From Serpens sp035306625 (GTDB lineage: Bacteria > Pseudomonadota > Gammaproteobacteria > Pseudomonadales > Pseudomonadaceae): a DNA stretch of 13,500 nt. The translations under genes and the position numbers were made by a program. Location: assembly GCA_035306625.1 (NCBI GenBank), contig DATGNS010000183.1, forward strand, positions 1-13,500. Reading direction: 5' to 3'. Below, piece after piece: positions 1-5,497 of the stretch. The stretch's first letter is position 1. The number at the start of each line of letters is the position of its first letter. Below the pieces are notes generated by a model. The model saw only the letters and a program-made list of their open reading frames with translations. It was not told the DNA's origin and searched no databases.

Positions 1-1
1 G

Positions 2-190
2 CTGGAAGTGCTCGGCGTGCACTGCTTCGGCTACCAGGCCTCGGAGATCGTGCACATCGGCCAGGCGATCATGAACCAGAAGGGCGAGGCGAATACCATC
101 AAGTACTTCGTCAACACCACCTTCAACTACCCGACCATGGCGGAAGCCTACCGGGTGGCGGCCTTCGACGGACTGAACCGGCTTTTTTGA
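2..190 (+). CDS. sth: Soluble pyridine nucleotide transhydrogenase, C-terminal end (5' truncated by window)
   Basis: This is the last 62 codons of an open frame that enters from the left edge and stops at TGA 188-190. The residues (LGVHCFGYQASEIVHIGQA, then a segment with NTTFNYPTMAEAYRVAA and the end GLNRLF) match the dimerisation domain of the soluble flavoprotein transhydrogenase of pseudomonads and enterics. The H-x-x-G and NYPTMAEAYR motifs are those of the pyridine nucleotide-disulfide oxidoreductase C-terminal domain, but the NYPT...AYR form is characteristic of Sth rather than Lpd or Gor. The enzyme moves reducing equivalents between NADPH and NAD+ in the cytosol using FAD. The FAD- and NAD-binding parts lie outside the window. 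Identification rests on recognition of the tail only, but that tail is highly conserved. Confidence 0.93.
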   Translation: MEVLGVHCFGYQASEIVHIGQAIMNQKGEANTIKYFVNTTFNYPTMAEAYRVAAFDGLNRLF

Positions 191-194
191 CGGG

Positions 195-223
195 CTCCGC
201 CCGGTCGCCTGAGCCGGGCGGGG
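195..223 (+). other. GC-rich hairpin just after the sth stop codon
   Basis: CCGCCCGG at 197-204 is perfectly complementary to CCGGGCGG at 214-221, with a 9-nt loop and two further pairs outside (C195-G223 and a T196-G222 wobble). It starts only a few bases after the sth stop and has no T-tract, so it is not itself a rho-independent terminator. It may protect the 3' end of the sth mRNA or act together with the terminator that follows. Inference only. Confidence 0.4.
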
Positions 224-282
224 ATCTTCTGGAGGACTCCCGGAACTGGCACTGGCCGAATCGGGAAAGCTTCTGATCAGGC

Positions 283-316
283 CCAAAGGCCCGCCTTGCG
301 CGGGCCTTTGGCTTTT
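283..316 (+). terminator. Rho-independent terminator of sth
   Basis: A perfect 12-bp stem (CCAAAGGCCCGC at 283-294 with GCGGGCCTTTGG at 300-311) closes a 5-nt loop (CTTGC) and is followed by CTTTT. The T-tract is only on the right side, so it acts on rightward transcripts, in keeping with the sth gene upstream. Confidence 0.85.
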
Positions 317-350
317 CCGGGAAACATCCTTGGGTGGGGGCGGGGCTTGT

Positions 351-461
351 TGCGGGAGCGGCTGTGGTCGCGATGACGCGGCGGGGAGTGGTTTTCGTAA
401 TCGCGGCTTCAGCCGCGATCAGGGCCGCACCGATGCTGTCACGGCCGAAGCCGCTTGCAGG
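351..461. repeat. Cluster of three degenerate REP-like palindromes
   Basis: Three units share the Pseudomonas REP core GGAGCGGC/GCCGCGA: unit 1 at about 351-374 (GCGGGAGCGGCTGTGGTCGCGA, split as an imperfect palindrome), unit 2 at 400-419 (a perfect palindrome with 9-bp arms, ATCGCGGCT/AGCCGCGAT, and a 2-nt centre), and unit 3 at about 439-461 in the opposite orientation (CGGC-CGAA-GCCG stem). They lie in the 317-525 gap between the convergent ends of sth and the phosphodiesterase gene, a typical place for REPs. No gene is seen in this gap; the open frames across it have no ribosome-binding site and no familiar residues. No separate rho-independent terminator for the leftward operon is evident, so these palindromes may form its 3' mRNA end. 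Confidence 0.6.
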
Positions 462-525
462 TTTGTGCCTGTCGGGGTGGCGGACCAGCGCCGCGATCGG
501 ATGCCCGCAACCGCTGCGTAGCCGA

Positions 526-1248
526 CTACTTGAGCCCCAGTGTCTCCACGGCCAGGCCCGGGAAGTCGGTAATGATGCTGTCCACGCCGAAATCGGCCAG
601 GCGACGCATCAGGGCCGGTTCGTTGACCGTCCACACCGACACGTGCAGGCCCTGGCGCTGTGCCTTGAGCAGGCGTTCCGGGGTGCACAGGGTCCAGTTC
701 AGGGCCAGCAGGTCGCAGCCGTACTGGCTGGCCACCTTGAGCGGGTCCAGCCAGGCGTATTCGGCCACCAGGCCACGGGACAGCTCCGGTGCCCAGTGGC
801 GCAGCGCGCGCAGCACCAGGCGGGAACTGGAGGTCACCGTGACCTTGTCGGTCAGGCCGTAGCGCTCGGTCAGCTCCCGGATGGCCTTGACGGTACGGCG
901 GGCGCGCTCGCGGGAGGCGCTCTTCACCTCCAGCTGCCAGTGTTCGAACGGGCACTGCTCGAACAGCTCGGCCAGGGTGGGAATGGGCGTCGGCTGCGGC
1001 CAGCCGGGACCGCCCAGGCGGGCATCGTAGGTGCGCAGCTCTTCGGCGCTGTGCTCGACCACCTTGCCGCGTCGGCCGGTGGTGCGCTTGAGGCTCGGAT
1101 CGTGGATCACCATCAGCTCGCCGTCCCGCGACAGGTGCAGGTCCAGCTCGCAGCGGGTCACGCCATGCTCCAGGCATTTCTTGAAACTGGCCAGGGTATT
1201 TTCCGGGGCTTCGCCCTTGGCGCCACGGTGGCCGTAGATCAGGGTCAT
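526..1248 (-). CDS. Glycerophosphodiester phosphodiesterase, cytosolic (UgpQ-like)
   Basis: A 240-residue protein of the GDPD TIM-barrel family, which hydrolyses glycerophosphodiesters to glycerol 3-phosphate and an alcohol. The family signatures are present: Y-G-H7-R8-G-A at the N terminus, E16-N-T, the metal ligands E34 and D36 in the ELDLHLS stretch, H49-D50, a central LEVK, and a C-terminal SVWTVNE followed by FGVDSIITDFPG. H7 and H49 are the expected general acid/base pair. There is no signal peptide, so it should act in the cytosol, unlike periplasmic GlpQ. The ATG at 1248 is chosen over an upstream ATG at 1311 because GGAG lies at 1254-1257 and the family begins right before the GHRG motif. 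It is the last gene of a three-gene minus-strand operon, 19 nt after the small secreted protein. Confidence 0.93.
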   Translation of the reverse strand: MTLIYGHRGAKGEAPENTLASFKKCLEHGVTRCELDLHLSRDGELMVIHDPSLKRTTGRRGKVVEHSAEELRTYDARLGGPGWPQPTPIPTLAELFEQCPFEHWQLEVKSASRERARRTVKAIRELTERYGLTDKVTVTSSSRLVLRALRHWAPELSRGLVAEYAWLDPLKVASQYGCDLLALNWTLCTPERLLKAQRQGLHVSVWTVNEPALMRRLADFGVDSIITDFPGLAVETLGLK

Positions 1249-1267
1249 GCAATCTCCAGGGGCAGGG

Positions 1268-1561
1268 TCACTGGCCCTGCGCGGGTGGGGTGGGGCGCGG
1301 GTGGCGAACACTGTCGATCACCCGGTCATGTTCGAAATAGACGGAAAACCCCGGATAGTCCCAGCGCCTGATGGGGGGCTGACCGACGGCCGGGTGCCGG
1401 GTTGCCGGCGGACCGAAGCGGGATTCCACGGCCTGCTGGCTGTCGCCCTGGCGGGGCAGCTGCTGGCTGGGGTCGCCCTGCTGGCCTACGGGAACCTCCA
1501 GGACCTGGGCAACGGCGGAGAAGGGCAGCAACAGGGCGAACAGAAGGGCGAAGCGGGGCAT
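1268..1561 (-). CDS. Small secreted protein with Sec signal peptide, unknown function (BamE/SmpA-like appearance)
   Basis: A 97-residue protein. Residues 1-18 form a signal peptide: a basic R3, a hydrophobic run of Leu/Ala/Phe, then A16-V17-A18 before Q19, giving a mature periplasmic protein of about 79 residues. There is no lipobox cysteine. The mature part is Gln-rich and then carries a conserved-looking block: SRFGPP, VGQPPIRRWDYPG and FSVYFEHDRVIDSV. This order (FG-P, a W-x-Y strand, VYFE, then a V-I-x-S-V strand) resembles the small BamE/SmpA-type fold, but that is a resemblance by eye, not a demonstrated homology. It lies 10 nt downstream of the PilZ-like gene and 19 nt upstream of the phosphodiesterase gene, so the three are probably one transcript. 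The function is unknown. Confidence 0.8.
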   Translation of the reverse strand: MPRFALLFALLLPFSAVAQVLEVPVGQQGDPSQQLPRQGDSQQAVESRFGPPATRHPAVGQPPIRRWDYPGFSVYFEHDRVIDSVRHPRPTPPAQGQ

Positions 1562-1571
1562 GCGCGGGCTC

Positions 1572-2141
1572 TCATGGCTGATCGGACAGTTCGCGGGCCT
1601 GGCGGCGTGCCTGGGCCTGCTTCTGCAGGATATGCCGGGCCAGCAGCTGGCGCTGTGCGTCGGTCAACGCTTCGAACTCCGCGCCCACCAGGAAGCCGCC
1701 CTCGGCAGCCGGCTGGCAGTGCGCGATGCGCGCCCGCAGCAACAGGCCCAGGGCCTGGGGCAGCAGAAGCAGGCGCAGGTTCACCTCTTCGTTGCGCTGC
1801 AGGGGCTGGTCGTGGCGGAAGCTGATGCCGCCTTCGCTGAGGGTGACCTGCTGCGGGGCGCCGAATTCCTGGTACAGCCCCTGGGCCAGGACTTCGCCGA
1901 TCAGGTCGATGCGACGGTTCATCACCCGCAGCAGGTTGCCCATCAGGCGGTCGCGCTCGCCCAGCTGGCGCAGCAGGTGCTGGGCCTCGAAATCCAGCAC
2001 GCTGAGCTCGCCGAGCAGCCCGAACAGGTGGGATTCGCCGCCGGGCGTGGCATTGTCCGCGCCGTCCAGCGGAACGATCGACAATGCGACCTGGTCTTCG
2101 ATGCGGTAGTATTCGCGGCGATCTGCGTCTTGCATGGGCAT
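1572..2141 (-). CDS. PilZ-like domain protein with helical insertion
   Basis: A 189-residue soluble protein, first gene of a minus-strand operon. R9-E-Y-Y-R13 near the N terminus fits the RxxxR half of the PilZ c-di-GMP site. After it comes a Leu-rich, probably helical, stretch (about residues 38-92), then T100-L-S102-E-G-G105-ISF, which aligns with the second PilZ motif (D/N)xSxxG except that Thr replaces Asp/Asn. The C-terminal part has strands ending in GGFLVGAEFEAL and a final helix rich in Gln and Arg. No membrane segment or signal peptide is seen. Two in-frame ATGs (2141 and 2135) are possible; the first has a weak GGAT about 6 nt upstream. Whether it binds c-di-GMP is open because of the Thr substitution. 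The family call is good, the role unknown. Confidence 0.85.
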   Translation of the reverse strand: MPMQDADRREYYRIEDQVALSIVPLDGADNATPGGESHLFGLLGELSVLDFEAQHLLRQLGERDRLMGNLLRVMNRRIDLIGEVLAQGLYQEFGAPQQVTLSEGGISFRHDQPLQRNEEVNLRLLLLPQALGLLLRARIAHCQPAAEGGFLVGAEFEALTDAQRQLLARHILQKQAQARRQARELSDQP

Positions 2142-2284
2142 GGCGATCCGATAGCAATCTGGAGTCGCCAGAGTGTAAGACGCCCGGCGTCCGACGGCCA
2201 GCCGGCCTGTGGGGACCCTTGCCGGGATGTCCCGCCCGCGTCGCGCGGGTTGTTTTCCAGGCCGAACGGACGTTTGCTTCCCAC
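2142..2284. promoter_or_regulatory. Divergent intergenic region between the PilZ-like operon and lolCDE
   Basis: This 143-bp gap must hold the promoters for both directions. Only weak candidates are visible: TGTAAG at 2174-2179 as a rightward -10 element and TACACT on the minus strand (about 2173-2178) as a leftward -10; neither has a good -35 box. The two candidates overlap, which would make the promoters mutually exclusive if both are real. The right-hand part holds two adjacent hairpins, described separately. lolC has only a poor Shine-Dalgarno sequence (GGA about 15 nt upstream). Confidence 0.35.
2223..2256 (+). terminator. Terminator-like hairpin in the lolC leader (possible attenuator)
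   Basis: CCCGCG at 2235-2240 pairs with CGCGGG at 2244-2249 around the loop TCG (G2234-T2250 may add a wobble pair), followed by TTGTTTT at 2250-2256. This has the shape of a short rho-independent terminator reading toward lolC and lies 28 nt before its ATG. A second hairpin, CGGGA/TCCCG at 2223-2227/2230-2234, directly precedes it and would compete for G2234. Nothing on the plus strand upstream needs termination, so an attenuator or a chance GC-rich hairpin are the options. Confidence 0.35.
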
Positions 2285-3532
2285 ATGTTCAGACCCCTCG
2301 CAGTCTTCATCGGTACCCGCTACACCCGCGCCCGGCGACGCAGCCGTTTCGTTTCCTTCATCTCCCTCACCTCGATGCTTGGCCTGGCCCTCGGGGTGAT
2401 GGTGATGATCCTGGTGCTGTCGGTGATGAACGGCTTCGATCGCGAGATGCGCGAGCGAGTGCTGGGCATGGTGCCCCACGCCAGCCTGGAGACCGGTCAG
2501 GCTTTGGCTGACTGGCCCGCCCTGGCCGAGCGCCTGCGTCAGCATCCCCAGGTGCTGGCGGTGGCCCCCTACACGCAGATGCAGGGACTGCTGACCCACG
2601 CGGGCCAGGTGCAGAAGGTGCTGATCAATGCCGTGGATCCACAGCGCGAGGCGCAGGTGTCCATCGTCGAGCAGTTCTTTCTCCAGGGCGACCTGAGCGC
2701 GCTGCGCCCGGGCGAGTTCGGCCTGCTGATCGGCGACCGGGCCGCCGCGAAGCTGGGTGTGGGGGTCGGCGACAAGGTCACCTTCGTGGCGCCCGAGGTG
2801 GCGGTCACTCCGGCCGGCATGTTCCCGCGCATGAAGCGCTTCACCGTGACCGGCATCTTTCATGTGGGTGCGGGCGAGATCGACGGCTTCGTGGCCATGG
2901 CCCACATCGAGGACGCCGCGCGCCTCAAGCGCTGGCGAACCGACCAGGTGCAGGGCCTGCGCCTGAAGTTCGCCGACCTGTTCCAGGCGCCGGGCCTGTC
3001 CTGGCTGCTGGCCGGCAGCCTGGGCGAGGACTTCTTCGCCCGCGACTGGACCCGCACCCACGGCAATCTCTACCAGGCCATCCGCATGGAGAAGGCCATC
3101 ATCGGCCTGCTGTTGCTGCTGATCGTCGCGGTGGCCGCCTTCAATATCATCTCCACGCTGGTCATGGTGGTGACCGACAAGAAATCCGACATCGCCATCC
3201 TGCGCACCCTCGGCGCCTCGCCGGCGCGCATCATGGGCATCTTCATGGTCCAGGGTACGGTGATCGGCGTGGTCGGCACGCTGATCGGCGCGCTGCTGGG
3301 CATTCTCGCGGCGCTGAACGTCAGCGACGGCATCGCCGCGCTGGAACGCCTGCTGGGCCACAAGTTCCTCAGCGCCGAGGTGTACTTCATCGACTATCTG
3401 CCGTCCCAGCTGGTGCTGGAGGACGTGCTGCTGGTCTGTGGCTCGGCCCTGCTGCTGAGTTTTCTCGCCACCCTTTACCCGGCCTGGCGTGCCGCGCGCA
3501 CCCAGCCTGCGGAGGCTTTGCGTTATGAGTGA
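2285..3532 (+). CDS. lolC: Lipoprotein-releasing ABC transporter, permease LolC
   Basis: A 415-residue inner-membrane protein, the usual LolC/E length. It starts MFRPLAVFIGTRYTRAR, has TM1 at about 24-48, a large periplasmic MacB-type domain (about 50-265), TM2 at 270-296, TM3 at 316-345 and TM4 at 380-400, then an end LYPAWRAARTQPAEALRYE. LolCDE extracts mature outer-membrane lipoproteins from the inner membrane and passes them to LolA. T175-P-A-G-M-F-P181-R-M corresponds to the LolC Hook that binds LolA. The ATG at 2285 is chosen because family members begin with this residue pattern; the frame is open further upstream but contains no family-like sequence. Its last codons overlap lolD by 8 nt (ATGAGTGA), indicating translational coupling. 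The subunit name is by position and Hook; lolE is very similar. Confidence 0.93.
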   Translation: MFRPLAVFIGTRYTRARRRSRFVSFISLTSMLGLALGVMVMILVLSVMNGFDREMRERVLGMVPHASLETGQALADWPALAERLRQHPQVLAVAPYTQMQGLLTHAGQVQKVLINAVDPQREAQVSIVEQFFLQGDLSALRPGEFGLLIGDRAAAKLGVGVGDKVTFVAPEVAVTPAGMFPRMKRFTVTGIFHVGAGEIDGFVAMAHIEDAARLKRWRTDQVQGLRLKFADLFQAPGLSWLLAGSLGEDFFARDWTRTHGNLYQAIRMEKAIIGLLLLLIVAVAAFNIISTLVMVVTDKKSDIAILRTLGASPARIMGIFMVQGTVIGVVGTLIGALLGILAALNVSDGIAALERLLGHKFLSAEVYFIDYLPSQLVLEDVLLVCGSALLLSFLATLYPAWRAARTQPAEALRYE

Positions 3533-4208
3533 CAAGGCGGTGCTGAGCTGTCGCAACCTGGGCAAGAGCTACGACGAGGGCCCGCAGCCGGTGGAAGTGC
3601 TCAGCGACGTGCAGCTGGAGCTGCTGCCCGGCGAGCGCGTGGCCATCGTCGGCAGCTCCGGTTCCGGCAAGAGCACCCTGCTCAATCTGCTGGGCGGGCT
3701 GGACACGCCCAGCAAGGGCAGCGTCTGGCTGGCCGGCGAGGAGCTGTCGGCCCTGGGCGAGAAGGCCCGCGGTCTGCTGCGCAACCGGGCGCTGGGCTTC
3801 GTCTACCAGTTCCACCACCTGCTGCCGGAATTCACCGCCCTGGAGAACGTCTGCATGCCGCTCCTGATCGGCCGGACGCCCATCCCGGAGGCGCGCCAGC
3901 GCGCCAGCGAGCTGCTGGCCCGGGTCGGCCTGGGGCATCGCCTGGAGCACAAGCCCGCCGAGCTGTCCGGTGGCGAGCGTCAGCGTGTGGCCATTGCCCG
4001 AGCGCTGGTCAACCGCCCGGCGCTGGTCCTGCTCGACGAGCCCACCGGCAACCTCGACCGGCACACCGCCCAGGGCATCCAGGAGCTGATGCTGGAGCTC
4101 AGCCAGTCGCTGCACACCGCCTTCCTGGTGGTGACCCATGACCCGGATCTGGCACGCCAGATGGATCGCGTGCTGCGCCTGGCCGACGGCCGCCTGGCGG
4201 CGGAGTAG
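3525..4208 (+). CDS. lolD: Lipoprotein-releasing ABC transporter, ATPase LolD
   Basis: A 227-residue ABC ATPase, normal for LolD. Motifs: Walker A G43-SSGSGKST51, Q-loop Q95 in FVYQFHHLLPEFTALENV (the LolD/MacB/FtsE subgroup form), signature LSGGERQRVAIARAL at 147-161, Walker B VLLDEP at 168-173, D-loop with NLD at 176-178, and switch histidine H205 in VVTHD. It drives lipoprotein release by LolC and LolE from the cytosolic face. The ATG at 3525 is preferred over an ATG at 3489 inside lolC because GGAGG at 3511-3515 is well spaced and the family begins just before the CRNLGKSY strand. It sits between lolC (8-nt overlap) and lolE (4-nt gap), the same order as in E. coli. Confidence 0.96.
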   Translation: MSDKAVLSCRNLGKSYDEGPQPVEVLSDVQLELLPGERVAIVGSSGSGKSTLLNLLGGLDTPSKGSVWLAGEELSALGEKARGLLRNRALGFVYQFHHLLPEFTALENVCMPLLIGRTPIPEARQRASELLARVGLGHRLEHKPAELSGGERQRVAIARALVNRPALVLLDEPTGNLDRHTAQGIQELMLELSQSLHTAFLVVTHDPDLARQMDRVLRLADGRLAAE

Positions 4209-4212
4209 GCCC

Positions 4213-5457
4213 ATGTTCAGACCCCTGGCTCTGTTCGTCGGTGCCCGCTACACCCGGGCCAAGCGGCGCAACCACTACATCTCCTTCATTTCGCTGACGT
4301 CCATGCTCGGCCTGACCCTCGGCGTGCTGGCCATGATCGTGGTGCTGTCGGTGATGAACGGCTTCCAGAAGGAAATGAGCGGGCGCATCCTCGGCACCAT
4401 TCCCCACGCCACGCTGACTGCCGTGACGCCCATGGATGACTGGCAGGCGGTGGCCGAGCGAGTACTGGCGCATCCGGAGGTGACCGGCGCGGTGCCGCTG
4501 GCCGAGCTGGAGGGCATGCTGTCCTACCGGGGCGCCATGCTGCCGGTGCAGGTCAATGGCATCGATCCGTCCCGGGAAGATGAGGTCTCCATCGTCGGCA
4601 GCCATATGCAGCGTGGAACCCTGGGCAACCTGCAGCCGGGGGAGTATGGCGTGGTGATCGGTGAGCTGATCGCCCGGCGTTTCGCCCTTGGCATCGGCGA
4701 CAAGCTGACCCTGATCGTCCCCGAGGCCAGCGACTCGGCCGCCGGGGTCACGCCGCGCATGCAGCGCCTGACCGTGGCCGGCATCTTCAAGGTGGGCGCC
4801 GAGCTGGACGGCACCCTGGCGCTGATCCACATCGCCGACGCGGCGCAGATCCTGCGTCTGGAACCGGGCCAGGTGCCGGCGCTGCGCCTGGCGCTCGCCG
4901 ACCTGTACCAGGCGCCGCGCATCGGCGGCGAGCTGAACGCGGCGCTGGGCGAGGGCTACCGGATCGACGACTGGACCCGTACCCAGGGCAGCCTGTTCGC
5001 CGCCATGCAGATGGAGAAGACGATGATCGGCCTGCTTCTGCTGCTGATCATCGCGGTGGCCGCCTTCAACATCATCGCCACCCTGATCATGGTGGTGGCC
5101 GACAAGCGCACCGACATCGCCATCCTGCGCACCCTGGGCGCCACGCCGGGGCAGATCATGGCCACCTTCATGGTGCAGGGCACCCTGATCGGCCTGGTGG
5201 GCACGCTGCTGGGCGGGGTGCTCGGCGTGCTGGCCGCGCTGAACGTCAGCGAACTGGTCGGCTGGCTGGAGCGCCTGAGCGGCCAGCAGATCCTCAGCTC
5301 CGACATCTACTTCGTCAGCTACCTGCCCTCCGACCTGCAGTGGCTGGACGTGGCGCTGATCTGCGGTGCCGCGCTGATTCTCAGTTTCCTGGCTACCCTG
5401 TACCCGGCCTGGCGCGCCGCCAGGACGCAGCCGGCCGAAGCGCTGCGCTACGAATAG
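4213..5457 (+). CDS. lolE: Lipoprotein-releasing ABC transporter, permease LolE
   Basis: A 414-residue inner-membrane permease, collinear with LolC over its whole length: same start (MFRPLA-F-G-RYTRA), TM1 at about 24-48, MacB-type periplasmic domain, TM2 near 269-295 (MIGLLLLLIIAVAAFNI), TM3 at 315-345, TM4 at 379-399, and an identical C-terminal block of about 25 residues. GGAG at 4202-4205 lies 7 nt before the ATG and inside the end of lolD, so translation is coupled. The Hook-equivalent stretch, S175-A-A-G-V-T-P181-R-M-Q, keeps P-R-M as in LolC. In E. coli, LolE contacts the lipoprotein and LolC contacts LolA; which of the two takes which role here is inferred from gene order. Confidence 0.92.
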   Translation: MFRPLALFVGARYTRAKRRNHYISFISLTSMLGLTLGVLAMIVVLSVMNGFQKEMSGRILGTIPHATLTAVTPMDDWQAVAERVLAHPEVTGAVPLAELEGMLSYRGAMLPVQVNGIDPSREDEVSIVGSHMQRGTLGNLQPGEYGVVIGELIARRFALGIGDKLTLIVPEASDSAAGVTPRMQRLTVAGIFKVGAELDGTLALIHIADAAQILRLEPGQVPALRLALADLYQAPRIGGELNAALGEGYRIDDWTRTQGSLFAAMQMEKTMIGLLLLLIIAVAAFNIIATLIMVVADKRTDIAILRTLGATPGQIMATFMVQGTLIGLVGTLLGGVLGVLAALNVSELVGWLERLSGQQILSSDIYFVSYLPSDLQWLDVALICGAALILSFLATLYPAWRAARTQPAEALRYE

Positions 5458-5478
5458 TCATTCACCCCGATGATCACC

Positions 5479-5496
5479 GGAGGCAAGGAGGCCTCC
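5479..5496 (+). promoter_or_regulatory. Ribosome-binding site of comEC presented in a hairpin loop
   Basis: GGAGGC at 5479-5484 can pair with GCCTCC at 5491-5496, leaving AAGGAG (5485-5490) as a 6-nt loop. The loop is most of the Shine-Dalgarno sequence AAGGAGG, which ends 6 nt before the comEC ATG at 5498. A second register also exists, since GGAGGCCTCC (5487-5496) is self-complementary. The arrangement gives two tandem SD-like GGAGG elements and a structure that could tune translation. It lies in the 40-nt gap after lolE, where no promoter is evident. Confidence 0.45.
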
Positions 5497-5497
5497 C

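Noticed and set aside
1249..1311. N-terminal extension of the phosphodiesterase to the ATG at 1311
   Set aside because: It would overlap the 3' end of the upstream small-protein gene, adds Pro/Arg-rich residues unlike the family, and the ATG at 1248 has a better SD.
334..1371. Plus-strand open frame of 345 codons over the phosphodiesterase gene
   Set aside because: Antisense shadow of a recognised enzyme with intact motifs; no family-like residues and no SD before its start.
2084..2284. N-terminal extension of LolC to an upstream start
   Set aside because: The extra 67 codons are not family-like and would run into the start of the divergent PilZ-like gene; LolC proteins begin with the MFRPL-type sequence.
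1943..3565. Long minus-strand open frame (540 codons) opposite lolC, with a His-rich stretch
   Set aside because: It is the antisense shadow of lolC/lolD codons in high-GC DNA; composition is Gln/His/Ala-rich, there is no ribosome-binding site, and it overlaps two recognised gene sets.
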